Numbered from the stretch's first letter, positions 37,931 through 46,084 are shown. The stretch: 64,000 nt of DNA from Bradyrhizobium diazoefficiens (GCF_016612535.1 NZ_JAENXS010000001.1:744001-808000); one strand, 5' to 3'. The notes: a model not told the origin generated them from the sequence alone. Made by a program: numbers and translations.

Positions 37931-38477
37931 GATATCACAACAGGATACTAGCTGCTTGATTCCGCTGGGACGCTGGAGGGCGGCAGCGTGAACAAGCGTA
38001 GATTTTTCTACGCCCCTTCCATGGCGAGCCGCAGCGCCTTCGGGATGCGTTGCGCCTTTCCGCCTGAGATAAAGGCAACGCGCACGCGGGCTGTGACTAA
38101 GAGATCGTCTGCACGCCTGCATTCTTGCAGCAGGGTAATCGACGCGCCCCTCACGTCTTCTGGAACCGTGACAACCTCAAGCAGGTCATCCAAGATTGCC
38201 GGCTTTAGAAAGTCGATACTCATTGAACGGACAACGAAGGCAAAGCCCGGCGCATCTCTCCGCGCTTCTTTCAGGAGCTCCTGCTGATTCATTCCGAGCA
38301 AACGCAAGTAATTTGTTCTGCCGCGTTCCATGAAGCGCAAAAAATTGGCGTGATAAACAATCTGGCCGGAGTCAGTGTCTTCGAAAAAAACGCGGACGCG
38401 CATTTGATGCCGACCGTCGCGAATTTCGCCATCAAGAGAGCCTGTCACAGGAAGATTCCTCCTATCGCACTTCGGGA
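37922..38477. repeat. 556-bp direct repeat, right copy
   Basis: Partner of 33102-33657, same orientation. The left edge TGGTTTGAC coincides with the break in the AbiEi pseudogene, just as the left copy coincides with the break in the resident thioesterase gene. Beyond TTCGGGA at the right edge the flanks are unrelated. Confidence 0.95.
38008..38448 (-). CDS. YbgC-type acyl-CoA thioesterase, right repeat copy
   Basis: 146 residues from GTG 38448, with GGAGG nine bases upstream. All family hallmarks are intact: FFEDTDSGQIVYHANFLRFMERGRTN, then DFLKPAILDDLLEV. The catalytic Asp of EDTD and the His of VYHAN are present, so this is the only fully normal YbgC copy of the three in the window and probably the functional one. 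The frame is open far upstream, but that extension lies outside the repeat and has no similarity. Confidence 0.85.
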   Translation of the reverse strand: MTGSLDGEIRDGRHQMRVRVFFEDTDSGQIVYHANFLRFMERGRTNYLRLLGMNQQELLKEARRDAPGFAFVVRSMSIDFLKPAILDDLLEVVTVPEDVRGASITLLQECRRADDLLVTARVRVAFISGGKAQRIPKALRLAMEGA

Positions 38478-39387
38478 ACTCCTCGACTCGCACAGAGGCA
38501 GTTGCTGAGCAAGCGCCAATCGCTTCAGCTTGAACCTTGCCTGGGATGCACATGGAATTTTGGTGAGGGGCTCCCAACGCCAAAGTTTCCGCTGCCGCTC
38601 GGCACGCGTCGAAGCCCTCGCAGACGTTCGTTCCATGGCGCAGAGGGACGCTGACGTGTGTGGCTGATGATCGTGAAAGCACAGAGCAGAACGAAAAACG
38701 TGGCTGGGATACAATAGGTCGGCCGGCTCCCAGATAGAGAGAGTCAGGGGCGGGAACGGGCCGTGTTGTCGGCGAACAAGGCGATGACGGAGCATCTTGC
38801 AATGACCGGCAACCCAGGTTCAATGATCGGCCCATCCGTACGAGTTTGCCTGCCAGGGCTTCAGACCGCCGAGCTTTGGCCACGAGAAGCGCGCCAATCG
38901 CGCACAGACCCCACCTCGAACGTCCAGTCGGCAAATCACACCTCACATCGTCTCGGCCGTCAGCTTGAGGGGATGTCCGCGCTCGGATACGAGCTCTTCC
39001 GAAAGCATGAGCGATCAAATGCGCGCGCATCTACCGCGTGCAGCGATACCATGCTGCCTTATCTCCGCCTGGTCCTCCTGCGCTAGCTACCCTGTTCCGC
39101 GCGTCAGGCACATGGCGACGGCCTTCGCCTCAACCTCAGCGATGCGCCGTGACCAGCCCCGACCGAAATGTGCTCGCGATAAAAGGAATTGCACAAAGCC
39201 TCGATGTTTCGCGCAAAATGCTTTGGATCGTCGCTTTGCTGTTGGCGGCAAGCGCCTTCGCAATCGTCTCATTCCGACGATTCCATCCTGTTAGCCTCGA
39301 CCGCCCCTTGCAACCACCGAACGCCTCGCCGAGGTCCGGACATCACGCTAGCGTCAAATCGCAAGATCGACGCCGTAAGGCAGACTA
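38478..39387. other. Gap without a supported gene
   Basis: About 900 bp of scarred DNA. The best candidate is a 90-residue frame at 39149-39421 (GTG start) with one transmembrane helix (MLWIVALLLAASAFAIVSF); no family is recognised and it overlaps the next feature's 3' end on the other strand, so it is not called. Confidence 0.4.
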
Positions 39388-39624
39388 TCACCGCGCACTT
39401 TCTCCAATGTCTCTTTCATAAGTCGACTTTGCGTCTTCAAGCGTCAGGTTCTTGATTTTGAGAGCCGGATACACATGAGCTGCGATCCCGTATTTGGTTC
39501 CTTTGAGAGCTCCGATGCCGAGTTGGCCGCCGGTCCAATTGCCCGGATCATTTCGAGTGTTCGAGTATCCACCTTCGTATTTGAGTGCCACAGCCAGGCA
39601 CGCTGAAAGATTTTCGACTTCCAT
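39388..39624 (-). pseudogene. Glycoside hydrolase 108 (phage-type lysozyme) fragment
   Basis: 78 residues from ATG 39624. ALKYEGGYSNTRNDPGNWTGG and KGTKYGIAAHVYP match the N-terminal lysozyme domain of GH108, including the catalytic Glu in EGGYS. The family domain normally continues for another ~80 residues; here it ends in ERDIGESAR and two stops. Likely a leftover of a phage or phage-like particle. Confidence 0.7.
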
Positions 39625-39679
39625 GGTAGTTCCGCGAACTGAGAGCTTACCTTGGAGACTCTCGCCGCGCATACACGCC

Positions 39680-41251
39680 CTACTTCATCATCGATTCGAC
39701 CTCGGCACGAAAGGCCTGGCGCGAGGCGTCGCGTGAATAGAACATGTGGCCGCCCGGATAAACCGCGAGTTTGACCCGCGGCGCCGACGCAAAGGGCGGC
39801 AACTGATCGAGCGCCAGCTTCGAGCCGAAATAGGGCGTAACAATATCGAACAGGCCGTGCCCGACCATGACGTTCATCTTCGCGTCCGTGGCAAGGATCT
39901 CGCGCAGCTCTGAAAGCGACTCCGGTAGGCTCTGGTGTCCGAAATTCCAGGCCCGTGTGACCGCGCGGTTGAGCAGTTTATACGAGCCGTCCGGCCGCCA
40001 GTTGAGCTTGCGCGTCAGGACATCGACGGCGGCACTGCTCAACGGCGCCGCTAGCGCATCGCCCGAGGGATCGCCGAAGCGGTAGCTATCCGAGTCCGGA
40101 TAGGGATCGAGGCCGCGCACCGAGGCGTCGTAACCGCCGGTCACCTTGCCGCTCTTGCGGTCGAACTCGCGGCGGAATTCGCCGCGGTCAAAGCGCCCGG
40201 CGAGCCGTCGGCTTACGGCCTTGTCAATGCCGGTCAAAGCGGCGACCTTGTCGGCGAGACGGTTGGTGGCCTCCTCGTCTGCTTCGCCCTTGATGAGGTC
40301 GGCCAAAAATTCGCCACGCGCGTAAGCTTCGACATCGGCGAGATCGGCGCGTTTGACCGTCCCCCTGTCCTCGCCCTTGGCTTCGCGGGCCACCGCGACA
40401 TAGCTTGGCAGCGTTGCGACAAATCCCAGAAGGCTCGTGCTTGTGAACTCTCGGTAGTTGAACAACGGCGACAGCAGGATCAGGCCCTTCACGCCGACGC
40501 CCTGCTCCATCTGCAGATTGCGCACAACCTTCGGTCCGCGAATGCCGCCATAGCTTTCGCCCGCGACATATTTCGGCGAGGAGAGCCGCTCGTGCTTCTC
40601 GAGCCAGCGGCGGATCACAAGCGCGATTGAACTGGCGTCACCATCGACCGAATAGAATTGCCCGGGCACATTTTCGCCCGTCGCCACGAACCGGCTATAG
40701 CCAGTACCGACGGGATCGATGAACACGAGGTCAGTGAAATCGAGCCACGTCTCGGCGTTGGGCCTGACCTCGGGCGAGGCCGACGCGGTGACAGTTTCCG
40801 CATCGATCGGCAGCCGCCATGGCCCGGCACTGCCGAACTGCAGCCAAGCAGAGGATGATCCCGGGCCGCCGTTGAAGAGGAACGTCACCGGACGCGTGAG
40901 GCGATCTGTGCCGTCGAGCTGATAGGAGGTGTAGGCGATGTCGGCCTGCGGCTCGCCCTTGTGGTCGAACACGGGAATCGAGCCCGCAGTCGCGATGAAA
41001 CGAAGCGTCCGCCCGGGCAGCTCCAGCGTCTGTTTGATGGTGGAATCCGGCGGCAGACGATGCTGCTCGGCCCCCGACGGGGAAGTCGGCGCGCTGGCGT
41101 TGCGCGCGCCGGGCCCTCCCTTCTGGCCGACCGGCGTCTGGGCGTCGGGACGCGGCGGCGGATCGTCGGCGCCGGCGCTCCCCGTTACGCTGCACGCAAG
41201 TAGGGCCAGCGCGAGAGGGATTTGGCGTAGCGCGGTTAAATCGAACAGCAT
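39680..41251 (-). CDS. Exported serine carboxypeptidase, peptidase family S10
   Basis: 523 residues from ATG 41251, preceded by GAGGAG. Signal peptide at the N-terminus (IPLALALLACSVTGSAGA), then a Pro-rich linker. S10 hallmarks: FNGGPGSSSAWLQFGSAGPW, catalytic Ser 233 in GESYGG, catalytic Asp in GHGLFDIVTPY and catalytic His in PGGHMFYS. Bacterial S10 enzymes remove C-terminal residues in the periplasm or outside. Monocistronic by spacing; intact within a scarred region. Confidence 0.92.
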   Translation of the reverse strand: MLFDLTALRQIPLALALLACSVTGSAGADDPPPRPDAQTPVGQKGGPGARNASAPTSPSGAEQHRLPPDSTIKQTLELPGRTLRFIATAGSIPVFDHKGEPQADIAYTSYQLDGTDRLTRPVTFLFNGGPGSSSAWLQFGSAGPWRLPIDAETVTASASPEVRPNAETWLDFTDLVFIDPVGTGYSRFVATGENVPGQFYSVDGDASSIALVIRRWLEKHERLSSPKYVAGESYGGIRGPKVVRNLQMEQGVGVKGLILLSPLFNYREFTSTSLLGFVATLPSYVAVAREAKGEDRGTVKRADLADVEAYARGEFLADLIKGEADEEATNRLADKVAALTGIDKAVSRRLAGRFDRGEFRREFDRKSGKVTGGYDASVRGLDPYPDSDSYRFGDPSGDALAAPLSSAAVDVLTRKLNWRPDGSYKLLNRAVTRAWNFGHQSLPESLSELREILATDAKMNVMVGHGLFDIVTPYFGSKLALDQLPPFASAPRVKLAVYPGGHMFYSRDASRQAFRAEVESMMK

Positions 41252-41469
41252 AGAGTTTTCTCCTCGGTCCGGCCGCACCTTTCTGTCAGCGGCCGATTGC
41301 GACAGTTTAAGGTTGCGGGACAGCCTGGCTGTTCTGCCTTATGTTGCACTAGGCGTATCTGCCAAACGGCTCTCTTCAGTTAGCTAAGACTCGGGAACAA
41401 CAAACCTACTAAGTCTAGTAGTTGCCTCTATTCCTGAGGGCACGGGCCGCCTGCGCGATGGCACAAAGC

Positions 41470-41706
41470 CTAGCCGCCCCCAACATTTGCGTGGGCACCT
41501 ACAAACCAGCGCTGCTCAACGCCGGAGAGCGGGCGCGGTTGGGCGATGCTGTTCGGATGTTTCGGGTGACGAACGTCCCACAGCGTCGGAGCGAAGTCGT
41601 TGCGGTGCTCATCGATGGCAAGCGCCTGATACTTGATTTCGTCGGCAATACACAACGCGAGATCATGATCCCGACCGGCAGAGGCTCGCGAGGTTTGACC
41701 CTGCAA
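41470..41706 (-). pseudogene. DUF2235 (Tle1-like hydrolase) fragment
   Basis: On the minus strand the frame reads ADEIKYQALAIDEHRNDFAPTLWD, then VEQRWFVGAHANVGGG, the central catalytic Asp/His region of DUF2235 alpha/beta hydrolases (phospholipase effectors of type VI secretion and relatives). Neither the N-terminal GxSxG part nor the C-terminus is present. A ~79-codon remnant next to the tRNA gene. A plus-strand frame over the same bases is a shadow. Confidence 0.7.
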
Positions 41707-41822
41707 AGCTAAGCGCGGACTGCGTGCAAATTCCTAGTTTGCTTGAAACTTTAGAGGATTGCCGGAATGCCGGCCAACCTGTAAACGATCATGGCGCACA
41801 ACGCGGCCGCGTTTCAGCGTCG

Positions 41823-41898
41823 GGGCCTGTAGCTCAATGGTTAGAGCCGGCCGCTCATAACGGTCTGGTTCCTGGTTCGAATCCAGGCGGGCCCACCA
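41823..41898 (+). tRNA. tRNA with CAT anticodon, probably tRNA-Ile2
   Basis: 76 nt with encoded CCA. Acceptor stem GGGCCTG pairs with CGGGCCC (one G-T). D-stem GCTC/GAGC, anticodon stem GGCCG/CGGTC with loop CTCATAA giving anticodon CAT, T-stem CCTGG/CCAGG with TTCGAAT loop. A CAT anticodon can be Met, initiator Met or lysidine-modified Ile2. The AGCTCAATGGTTAGAGC D-arm and the CTCATAA loop match ileX-type Ile2 tRNAs best; the acceptor has a normal first G-C pair, so it is not the initiator. Confidence 0.93.
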
Positions 41899-42330
41899 GC
41901 TTCTGTTATGCATGCAGCAGCCTCCTGACGTCCACTTAAGAACGACTCGCTTGAGCTATAAGAGCGACTCTATTCCGGGGTTTTAGAACGACTCGATTTT
42001 GTAAGTCGATGCCCAGTCATCGGAAATCAGCGGCCAGCTCGGAAGCCAAACATTAACGCCGCGAAGATTTCGCCTGCGGTGATCGCAATCGATTATTGAT
42101 CGTTCTCTGGCGCCAGCAGCCGCTGGACTGCCAGCAATGCCGGTGGTCCATCGCGATGCTGGTGCTGGGTGCTGGTGCTGGGTGCTGGTGCTGAGGATGA
42201 TGATGACGGTGATGATGCCGCCATGATGATGGTCGGCACGCCGATGAGCAGCAGCATCATGCCGATCATCGGCATGGTGCCGCAATGGTCGGCACCGGAT
42301 ATGCCGGCCTTGGTCGTTCGAGACCTACTG
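41899..42330. other. Gap downstream of the tRNA, with a short tandem repeat
   Basis: About 430 bp. It contains a 13-bp unit CTGGTGCTGGGTG repeated 2.7 times at 42159-42193, followed by GATGAT-rich sequence. A minus-strand 60-residue frame from 42275 (MPMIGMMLLLIGVPTIIMAA, then a Ser/Pro/His-rich tail) could be a small membrane peptide, but the low-complexity DNA makes this weak. Confidence 0.4.
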
Positions 42331-43374
42331 TTAGGCTCGGGCCGCGGTGTCTTTCTTAACGAAAAGCGGCTCCGCGCTGTCTACCACTTCTTTCGGAAGC
42401 ATCCTCAGCTGTTCTGCGTCGAATGGCAGATGAGTGAGATAGTTCGCGACCAGAGCCCCGACAGCTTCCGCCTGCGCTGCGTCTCGTTGTCGCTTAAGCG
42501 GCTCCCTGTCCGCACGCCGGGACAGCCAAAGCTTATGCGCAGCCCAAACCCGCGGGTCTGGAGCGACGATGCGCACAGGTTCGCCCTTTTCGTCGATCGC
42601 GACCGCCTCGAAGGCGGGAGCATTCTGCAGCCAATCGAGTCCTTCGATTTGCACGGCGGTCAAATCTTCCGGGTCAGAGCCGATCTTGTCGGGACCTTTC
42701 TTCCAAGGTGGGCTCTGCATTGGCTTAATCAAATCGACGAGATAGCCGTCCCTGTTTACAGCACGGAACGTCTGCTTGGCGCGTTCGAAGCTGGTGTCCA
42801 CTCGCTTGAGTATCTTCAGGAGCGATGACTCGGAGACGTCGTCGTCCGCGAAAAACATAAGCCCGCCGCGCGCGTCGAACAGCAGATCGATGTCTTCAGT
42901 CGTGGCCAAGCCCGGATCGAGTCTGACACCGGAAGAGGCTTCATATCCGTAGATCGCGTTCGTCCCGAGAATCCGAATGCCAGAACCTAACATTCCGAAG
43001 CTGTCGAGAGCGCGCATGATCCGGGCTCCGATCAACGGTACACGACCCAAGCCGAGCGCACGATTGACTGCGGCCTGCCGCTCCATGGTGTCGCGCAAGT
43101 TCTTTACGCGGTCGTCTGCCGCAGCGCGTTTAGCTTCGAAGTCGGCCTTCATCTTTTCAGTTTCGGGGGAACGCGGGCCCAGCGAGGCTTGCTTCCGGAG
43201 CCCGGCTTTGTCGTAGTAGCTCCGGACGAGGTATTCGCGGCCCTTGGACTCCACCCAGGTCAGGGAACCGCGATGAGTATCGTACGCCTCCTTGGCATCT
43301 CGCAGGGCCTGAAAGCGCTGCTGGCTATTGACCACCTCGCGGCGCTGATCATTGTTAAGCTCTTGAAAATCCAT
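42331..43374 (-). CDS. GSU2403-type nucleotidyltransferase-fold protein
   Basis: 347 residues from ATG 43374. Residues ~60-110 are a helical N-terminus; RILGTNAIYGYEASSG followed by TTEDIDLLFDARGGL is the GSU2403-family nucleotidyltransferase core (Gly-x-x-Ala near a D-x-D pair, here DID), and RDGYLVDLIKP carries the third acidic residue. The C-terminal PRVWAAHKLWLSRRADREPLK is also family-typical. The fold is that of AbiEii/MNT toxins and aminoglycoside nucleotidyltransferases; members of this family lie in accessory regions and their activity is unknown. Preceded by a striking operator-like array. Confidence 0.8.
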   Translation of the reverse strand: MDFQELNNDQRREVVNSQQRFQALRDAKEAYDTHRGSLTWVESKGREYLVRSYYDKAGLRKQASLGPRSPETEKMKADFEAKRAAADDRVKNLRDTMERQAAVNRALGLGRVPLIGARIMRALDSFGMLGSGIRILGTNAIYGYEASSGVRLDPGLATTEDIDLLFDARGGLMFFADDDVSESSLLKILKRVDTSFERAKQTFRAVNRDGYLVDLIKPMQSPPWKKGPDKIGSDPEDLTAVQIEGLDWLQNAPAFEAVAIDEKGEPVRIVAPDPRVWAAHKLWLSRRADREPLKRQRDAAQAEAVGALVANYLTHLPFDAEQLRMLPKEVVDSAEPLFVKKDTAARA

Positions 43375-43485
43375 GGTTTCAACACTTCGATCAGTTTTAG
43401 TTGCCCTACTGTTGAAACCCTATTTATCATTGAAAACCAAAGGTTTCAACAGCTCCATCGCGCATGACGCCAAACTGTTGAAACC
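43375..43485 (-). promoter_or_regulatory. Operator-like array of GGTTTCAACA boxes with embedded promoter
   Basis: Four perfect 10-bp boxes alternate in direction: GGTTTCAACA at 43375-43384, TGTTGAAACC at 43410-43419, GGTTTCAACA at 43442-43451, TGTTGAAACC at 43476-43485. Starts are 35, 32 and 34 bp apart, about three helix turns. Weaker half-sites (TTGAAAACC at 43431, TTGAAAATCC at 43363) precede the first and third. On the minus strand TTGAAA (43444-43449), a 17-bp spacer and TAAATA (43421-43426) form a fair promoter inside the array. The last box touches the start codon of the nucleotidyltransferase gene. Confidence 0.75.
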
Positions 43486-43515
43486 GGGAACTTCGTCTCC
43501 CTTCATCGCGCTTTG

Positions 43516-43725
43516 CTACCCCCCTCCACCAAACCGGCGGTCCAGCGCCTGTCTATCGGTTTCCTCTTCCGCGCGCGCAACATCGCGGTCTAATTGATAG
43601 ATCAGATCTGCCAAGTGCGATCGTCCAACGAAGGCACTAGGTCGACCGCTTCGTTTTCGATCACCCGCAGGGAGAGGCCTTTTTCGTAGTGCCTGAAAGC
43701 TTCTCTCAGATGTTTCGGCAGCCAT
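43516..43725 (-). CDS. Possible small protein, unknown
   Basis: 69 residues from ATG 43725 (MAAETSERSFQALRKRPLPA, later SHLADLIYQLDRDVARAEEETDRQ). No ribosome site is obvious and no family is recognised. Listed because the second half has the amphipathic helical character of a real protein and it sits in line with two other small frames upstream of the nucleotidyltransferase gene. Confidence 0.3.
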   Translation of the reverse strand: MAAETSERSFQALRKRPLPAGDRKRSGRPSAFVGRSHLADLIYQLDRDVARAEEETDRQALDRRFGGGG

Positions 43726-43799
43726 CGTTCTTAGCTGGCAAGGTCGACCCGGTGAGCGCTGTCGTACCGGCCCCGGGCACAACGGCTACGGAGGAGTGC

Positions 43800-43967
43800 C
43801 TAATAGTCCTCGGCCCGCTTAGCTCGGGCTCTGGCCAGACGCGCTTGTTTGGAGATGGCGCTCCTCAGTTCGCGGAGTGCGTGTAGCTCGGCCGTTGCCG
43901 CGCATTCCCCAAACGCGACGTATTCTCGATCAAGGGTACGCGCCAGGTAGACGTGTTTCTCGGTCAA
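43800..43967 (-). CDS. Possible small helical protein, unknown
   Basis: 55 residues from TTG 43967 (TEKHVYLARTLDREYVAFGE, then a long Arg/Ala-rich helix ending KRAEDY). The TTG overlaps the stop of the preceding frame (TTGA), a translational-coupling arrangement. No family recognised. Confidence 0.4.
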   Translation of the reverse strand: MTEKHVYLARTLDREYVAFGECAATAELHALRELRSAISKQARLARARAKRAEDY

Positions 43968-44269
43968 GCGCCCTTGTGGCTCTTGACGAAGCGAGCTTCC
44001 CACATGTCGACGGCGATGCGCGATGCCACGCCCGGCAATATCTCGGAGTTGACCCGCCTCAGTCTGAGCGGGTGGTGCTTCGGCACCAAGTGCAGCCCTG
44101 CATCGAAGACGTGGTTCGCCGAAAGCGGGTGTACGCGAAGAACGTTGCGATTGAACAATGCGCAATCATCGTCGTGATTGTCCGTCACCTGCACGATCCA
44201 ATCGATTGGCCTCGACGGCATCATCCGCCTGACCAAAGTTGCAAGATTCTCGTCCGCGAATTCCGGCAT
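43964..44269 (-). CDS. Small protein of unknown function
   Basis: 101 residues from ATG 44269 with a GAGGGAG ribosome site six bases upstream. Sequence begins MPEFADENLATLVRRMMPS and contains DWIVQVTDNHDDDC and HVFDAGLHLVPKHHP. Its stop overlaps the start of the next small frame. No family recognised; the good ribosome site and coupling argue that it is translated. Confidence 0.5.
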   Translation of the reverse strand: MPEFADENLATLVRRMMPSRPIDWIVQVTDNHDDDCALFNRNVLRVHPLSANHVFDAGLHLVPKHHPLRLRRVNSEILPGVASRIAVDMWEARFVKSHKGA

Positions 44270-44703
44270 CGGCACTCCCTCGCTTCCGCGTTTCTGCTCT
44301 TCGTAAGACTTCCAGAGATTTAACGGAGGGCGCCGACGGCCTTCCCGTCGGGCTGGCCGTCGGTTCGTCCTGAGCGAACAGTATGAAAGGCGACGCACGA
44401 CCTCGTCGCTGCATCAACGAATTGTTTTCGATGAAAGGCTTTGTCATGGCCGCTGTCTTCTGATGGCTTAAATTGTAGCCATCCCGCCAAGCGGCCGTTC
44501 AAAGATTCGACCTCATCGTCGCCGGGAGCAACACGACTCCGATCGCCTGACGGGCCGCCGCGCCGCGGAAGCAATCCGAAAAGTCGCCTCCCCTTTCACC
44601 TTAGCCCGGAGATTACCGATCCGGCAAACGGCCGCAAGAAATTCACCATCGAGTTTCGTCGACAGCTTCTCGCCGAACTCCGCACGGTTCCAGCAGGCAA
44701 ACC

Positions 44704-45010
44704 ATGTACAAGCTGCGCGACAAGACAAGGGCCGCCCGCAACAAGCTGATCGCCCGTGCCGATCACAATGCGATCCGGAAGGGCGTGCCGCTTGGCTATG
44801 CCACTTGGCCGGAGTGGGACGAGTTCTGGTCTGCCCTGACGACATTCGTCCGTGTGCTGAACGAAACGGTGCTTGAGACGCCGTTCGAAATCGACATCAC
44901 CGGGGTTTCCGGGCGACACTGAAATGCTTTTGAAGGCGCTTCGGCAAAGCGGCAATTCGAGACGCTGCTTGCGAGCAGAGTCAAAGCCGTTCAGCAGGCT
45001 CGCTGGCACT
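44704..45010 (+). pseudogene. Remnant resembling AbiU2-like proteins
   Basis: From ATG 44704: YKLRDKTRAARNKLIARADH, then LGYATWPEWDEFWSALTTFVR and ETPFEIDITGVSG. The RNK..AxAD element followed by W-E-x-F-W resembles the helical AbiU2-type abortive-infection proteins. After GVSG the expected continuation is found in other frames (TEMLLKALRQSG, then FETLLASR), so at least two frameshifts follow, and the N-terminal half is missing. The family assignment is from memory and moderate. Confidence 0.45.
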
Positions 45011-45027
45011 GGCGATGCCCCCAGCTT

Positions 45028-45789
45028 CTATTGAGCGAGGGATTTGAAGCAGGCTTGCATGTCGTCCTCCGCCTTGCGGATCTGATTGGCTATTGCCTTG
45101 GCGCGAACTCCGACCGGATGCCTGTCGATATTGTAATCATAGGCAGATAAGCTCTCGCTTGAGGCGACCCGCATGGCCGGCACTTGGATCACGACTGAGC
45201 TTAAGCTGTTACACTGCTGAATGAACTTATCCAGGACCGCTTTGCCCATTGTTCTATCCGCTTCAGGAAGCTCCGACATCTTGTTCTGGAGCGTCTTGAG
45301 GTAGGATTGCCAGGGCCTGACCGTCTGTACCGGTACGCCCTTGTCGTACCAGTCTGTCTGTATTTTCAATTCCACAACGTCCAGCTCCGATAGAAGGGTC
45401 GCCTTGCTGACCAGTATCTTTTCCCGAACGAGCGAGAACGTCGTGCCGACGAGCTGGGCACCGAGTTCCTGCACTTGCTTGGCGTAAGCTTGTTGCGCGA
45501 TCTGGAGCTCGGCAATCTGCCGTTCCAGCGTGGCTTTCTGTTCGGTCAAGCTGCTCAAGCTCACCTGGCTTTCCGCAATGGAGCGCTGCAGGTCCTTTTC
45601 GGTCTGCTCCAGGCTCACAATACGTATATTGCGCAATGCCAACTCCGATTGGAGGTAGCTCACGAACGCCTGCGAGGTCTTCGAAAAGAAGAACCCGTAA
45701 ATGGCCAAGATGGCCAGCGCCACGGCGCAGAGCGCAGATATGATCTGCGAAATGTTTCCCCATTCCGGGCGCCGTGTCTCTTGGCCCAA
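45028..45789 (-). CDS. Membrane-anchored coiled-coil protein, unknown
   Basis: 253 residues from TTG 45789; a perfect GGAGGTGA lies just upstream and overlaps the stop of the preceding gene, so the TTG start and coupling are well supported. One transmembrane helix near residues 15-35 (IISALCAVALAILAIYGFFF) is followed by a long coiled coil (~45-105: SLEQTEKDLQRSIAESQ, LTEQKATLERQIAELQ) and a C-terminal domain of ~130 residues without a recognised family. The helix orientation suggests most of the protein is on one side of the inner membrane. Membrane plus coiled coil in a defence island could be an effector, but nothing proves it. Confidence 0.75.
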   Translation of the reverse strand: MGQETRRPEWGNISQIISALCAVALAILAIYGFFFSKTSQAFVSYLQSELALRNIRIVSLEQTEKDLQRSIAESQVSLSSLTEQKATLERQIAELQIAQQAYAKQVQELGAQLVGTTFSLVREKILVSKATLLSELDVVELKIQTDWYDKGVPVQTVRPWQSYLKTLQNKMSELPEADRTMGKAVLDKFIQQCNSLSSVVIQVPAMRVASSESLSAYDYNIDRHPVGVRAKAIANQIRKAEDDMQACFKSLAQ

Positions 45790-45792
45790 GCC

Positions 45793-46014
45793 TCACCTCC
45801 GCCACGTCTGCTCGAGTTCGTCGTCGAACCACATCTCAGCGTCGTAGTCCGCTCCCATGCGGGAGCGGAAATTCAGGAAGTGCGAATAGTGGTTGCTGGA
45901 GAGCCACGTTTTGAACGCAGAGAAGCTCGGATGCTTACGGTCCTCTTCGGCAAGCGTGTCATACCACGTCGTTGCCAAAGCTCGAACTGCGCGCTCTGAT
46001 TCGGCCTTTGCCAT
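45793..46014 (-). CDS. Small YozE/SAM-like unknown protein paired with the membrane protein
   Basis: 73 residues from ATG 46014. MAKAESERAVRALATTWYDT, then HPSFSAFKTWLSSNHYSHFLNFRSRMG and an acidic tail. Aromatic-rich helical protein; the AFKTWLxxNHYSxFLxF pattern is distinctive, but I cannot name the family. It ends 3 bp before the next gene and its stop codon lies in that gene's ribosome site, so the two are co-translated. Confidence 0.65.
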   Translation of the reverse strand: MAKAESERAVRALATTWYDTLAEEDRKHPSFSAFKTWLSSNHYSHFLNFRSRMGADYDAEMWFDDELEQTWRR

Positions 46015-46084
46015 GACCTGACTTAGCAAAAAAAATTGGATGCCGGTTGATCGAACCTAAATGCCGGGTTGTCACACCGGCAAT

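Noticed and set aside
32727..38448. tol-pal cluster
   Set aside because: YbgC-type genes often lie next to tolQ, but no tolQ, tolR, tolA, tolB or pal is present in the window.
41458..41712. A plus-strand 84-residue frame next to the tRNA
   Set aside because: The opposite strand carries the recognisable DUF2235 core, so this frame is its shadow.
42331..43374. CD-NTase for the ubiquitin-like operon
   Set aside because: The protein is a GSU2403-type nucleotidyltransferase, 8 kb away and under its own control region, not a cGAS-like enzyme by motif.
43375..43485. A short CRISPR-like array
   Set aside because: The repeated unit is only 10 bp, alternates in direction, and has just four copies; it is better explained as an operator array.
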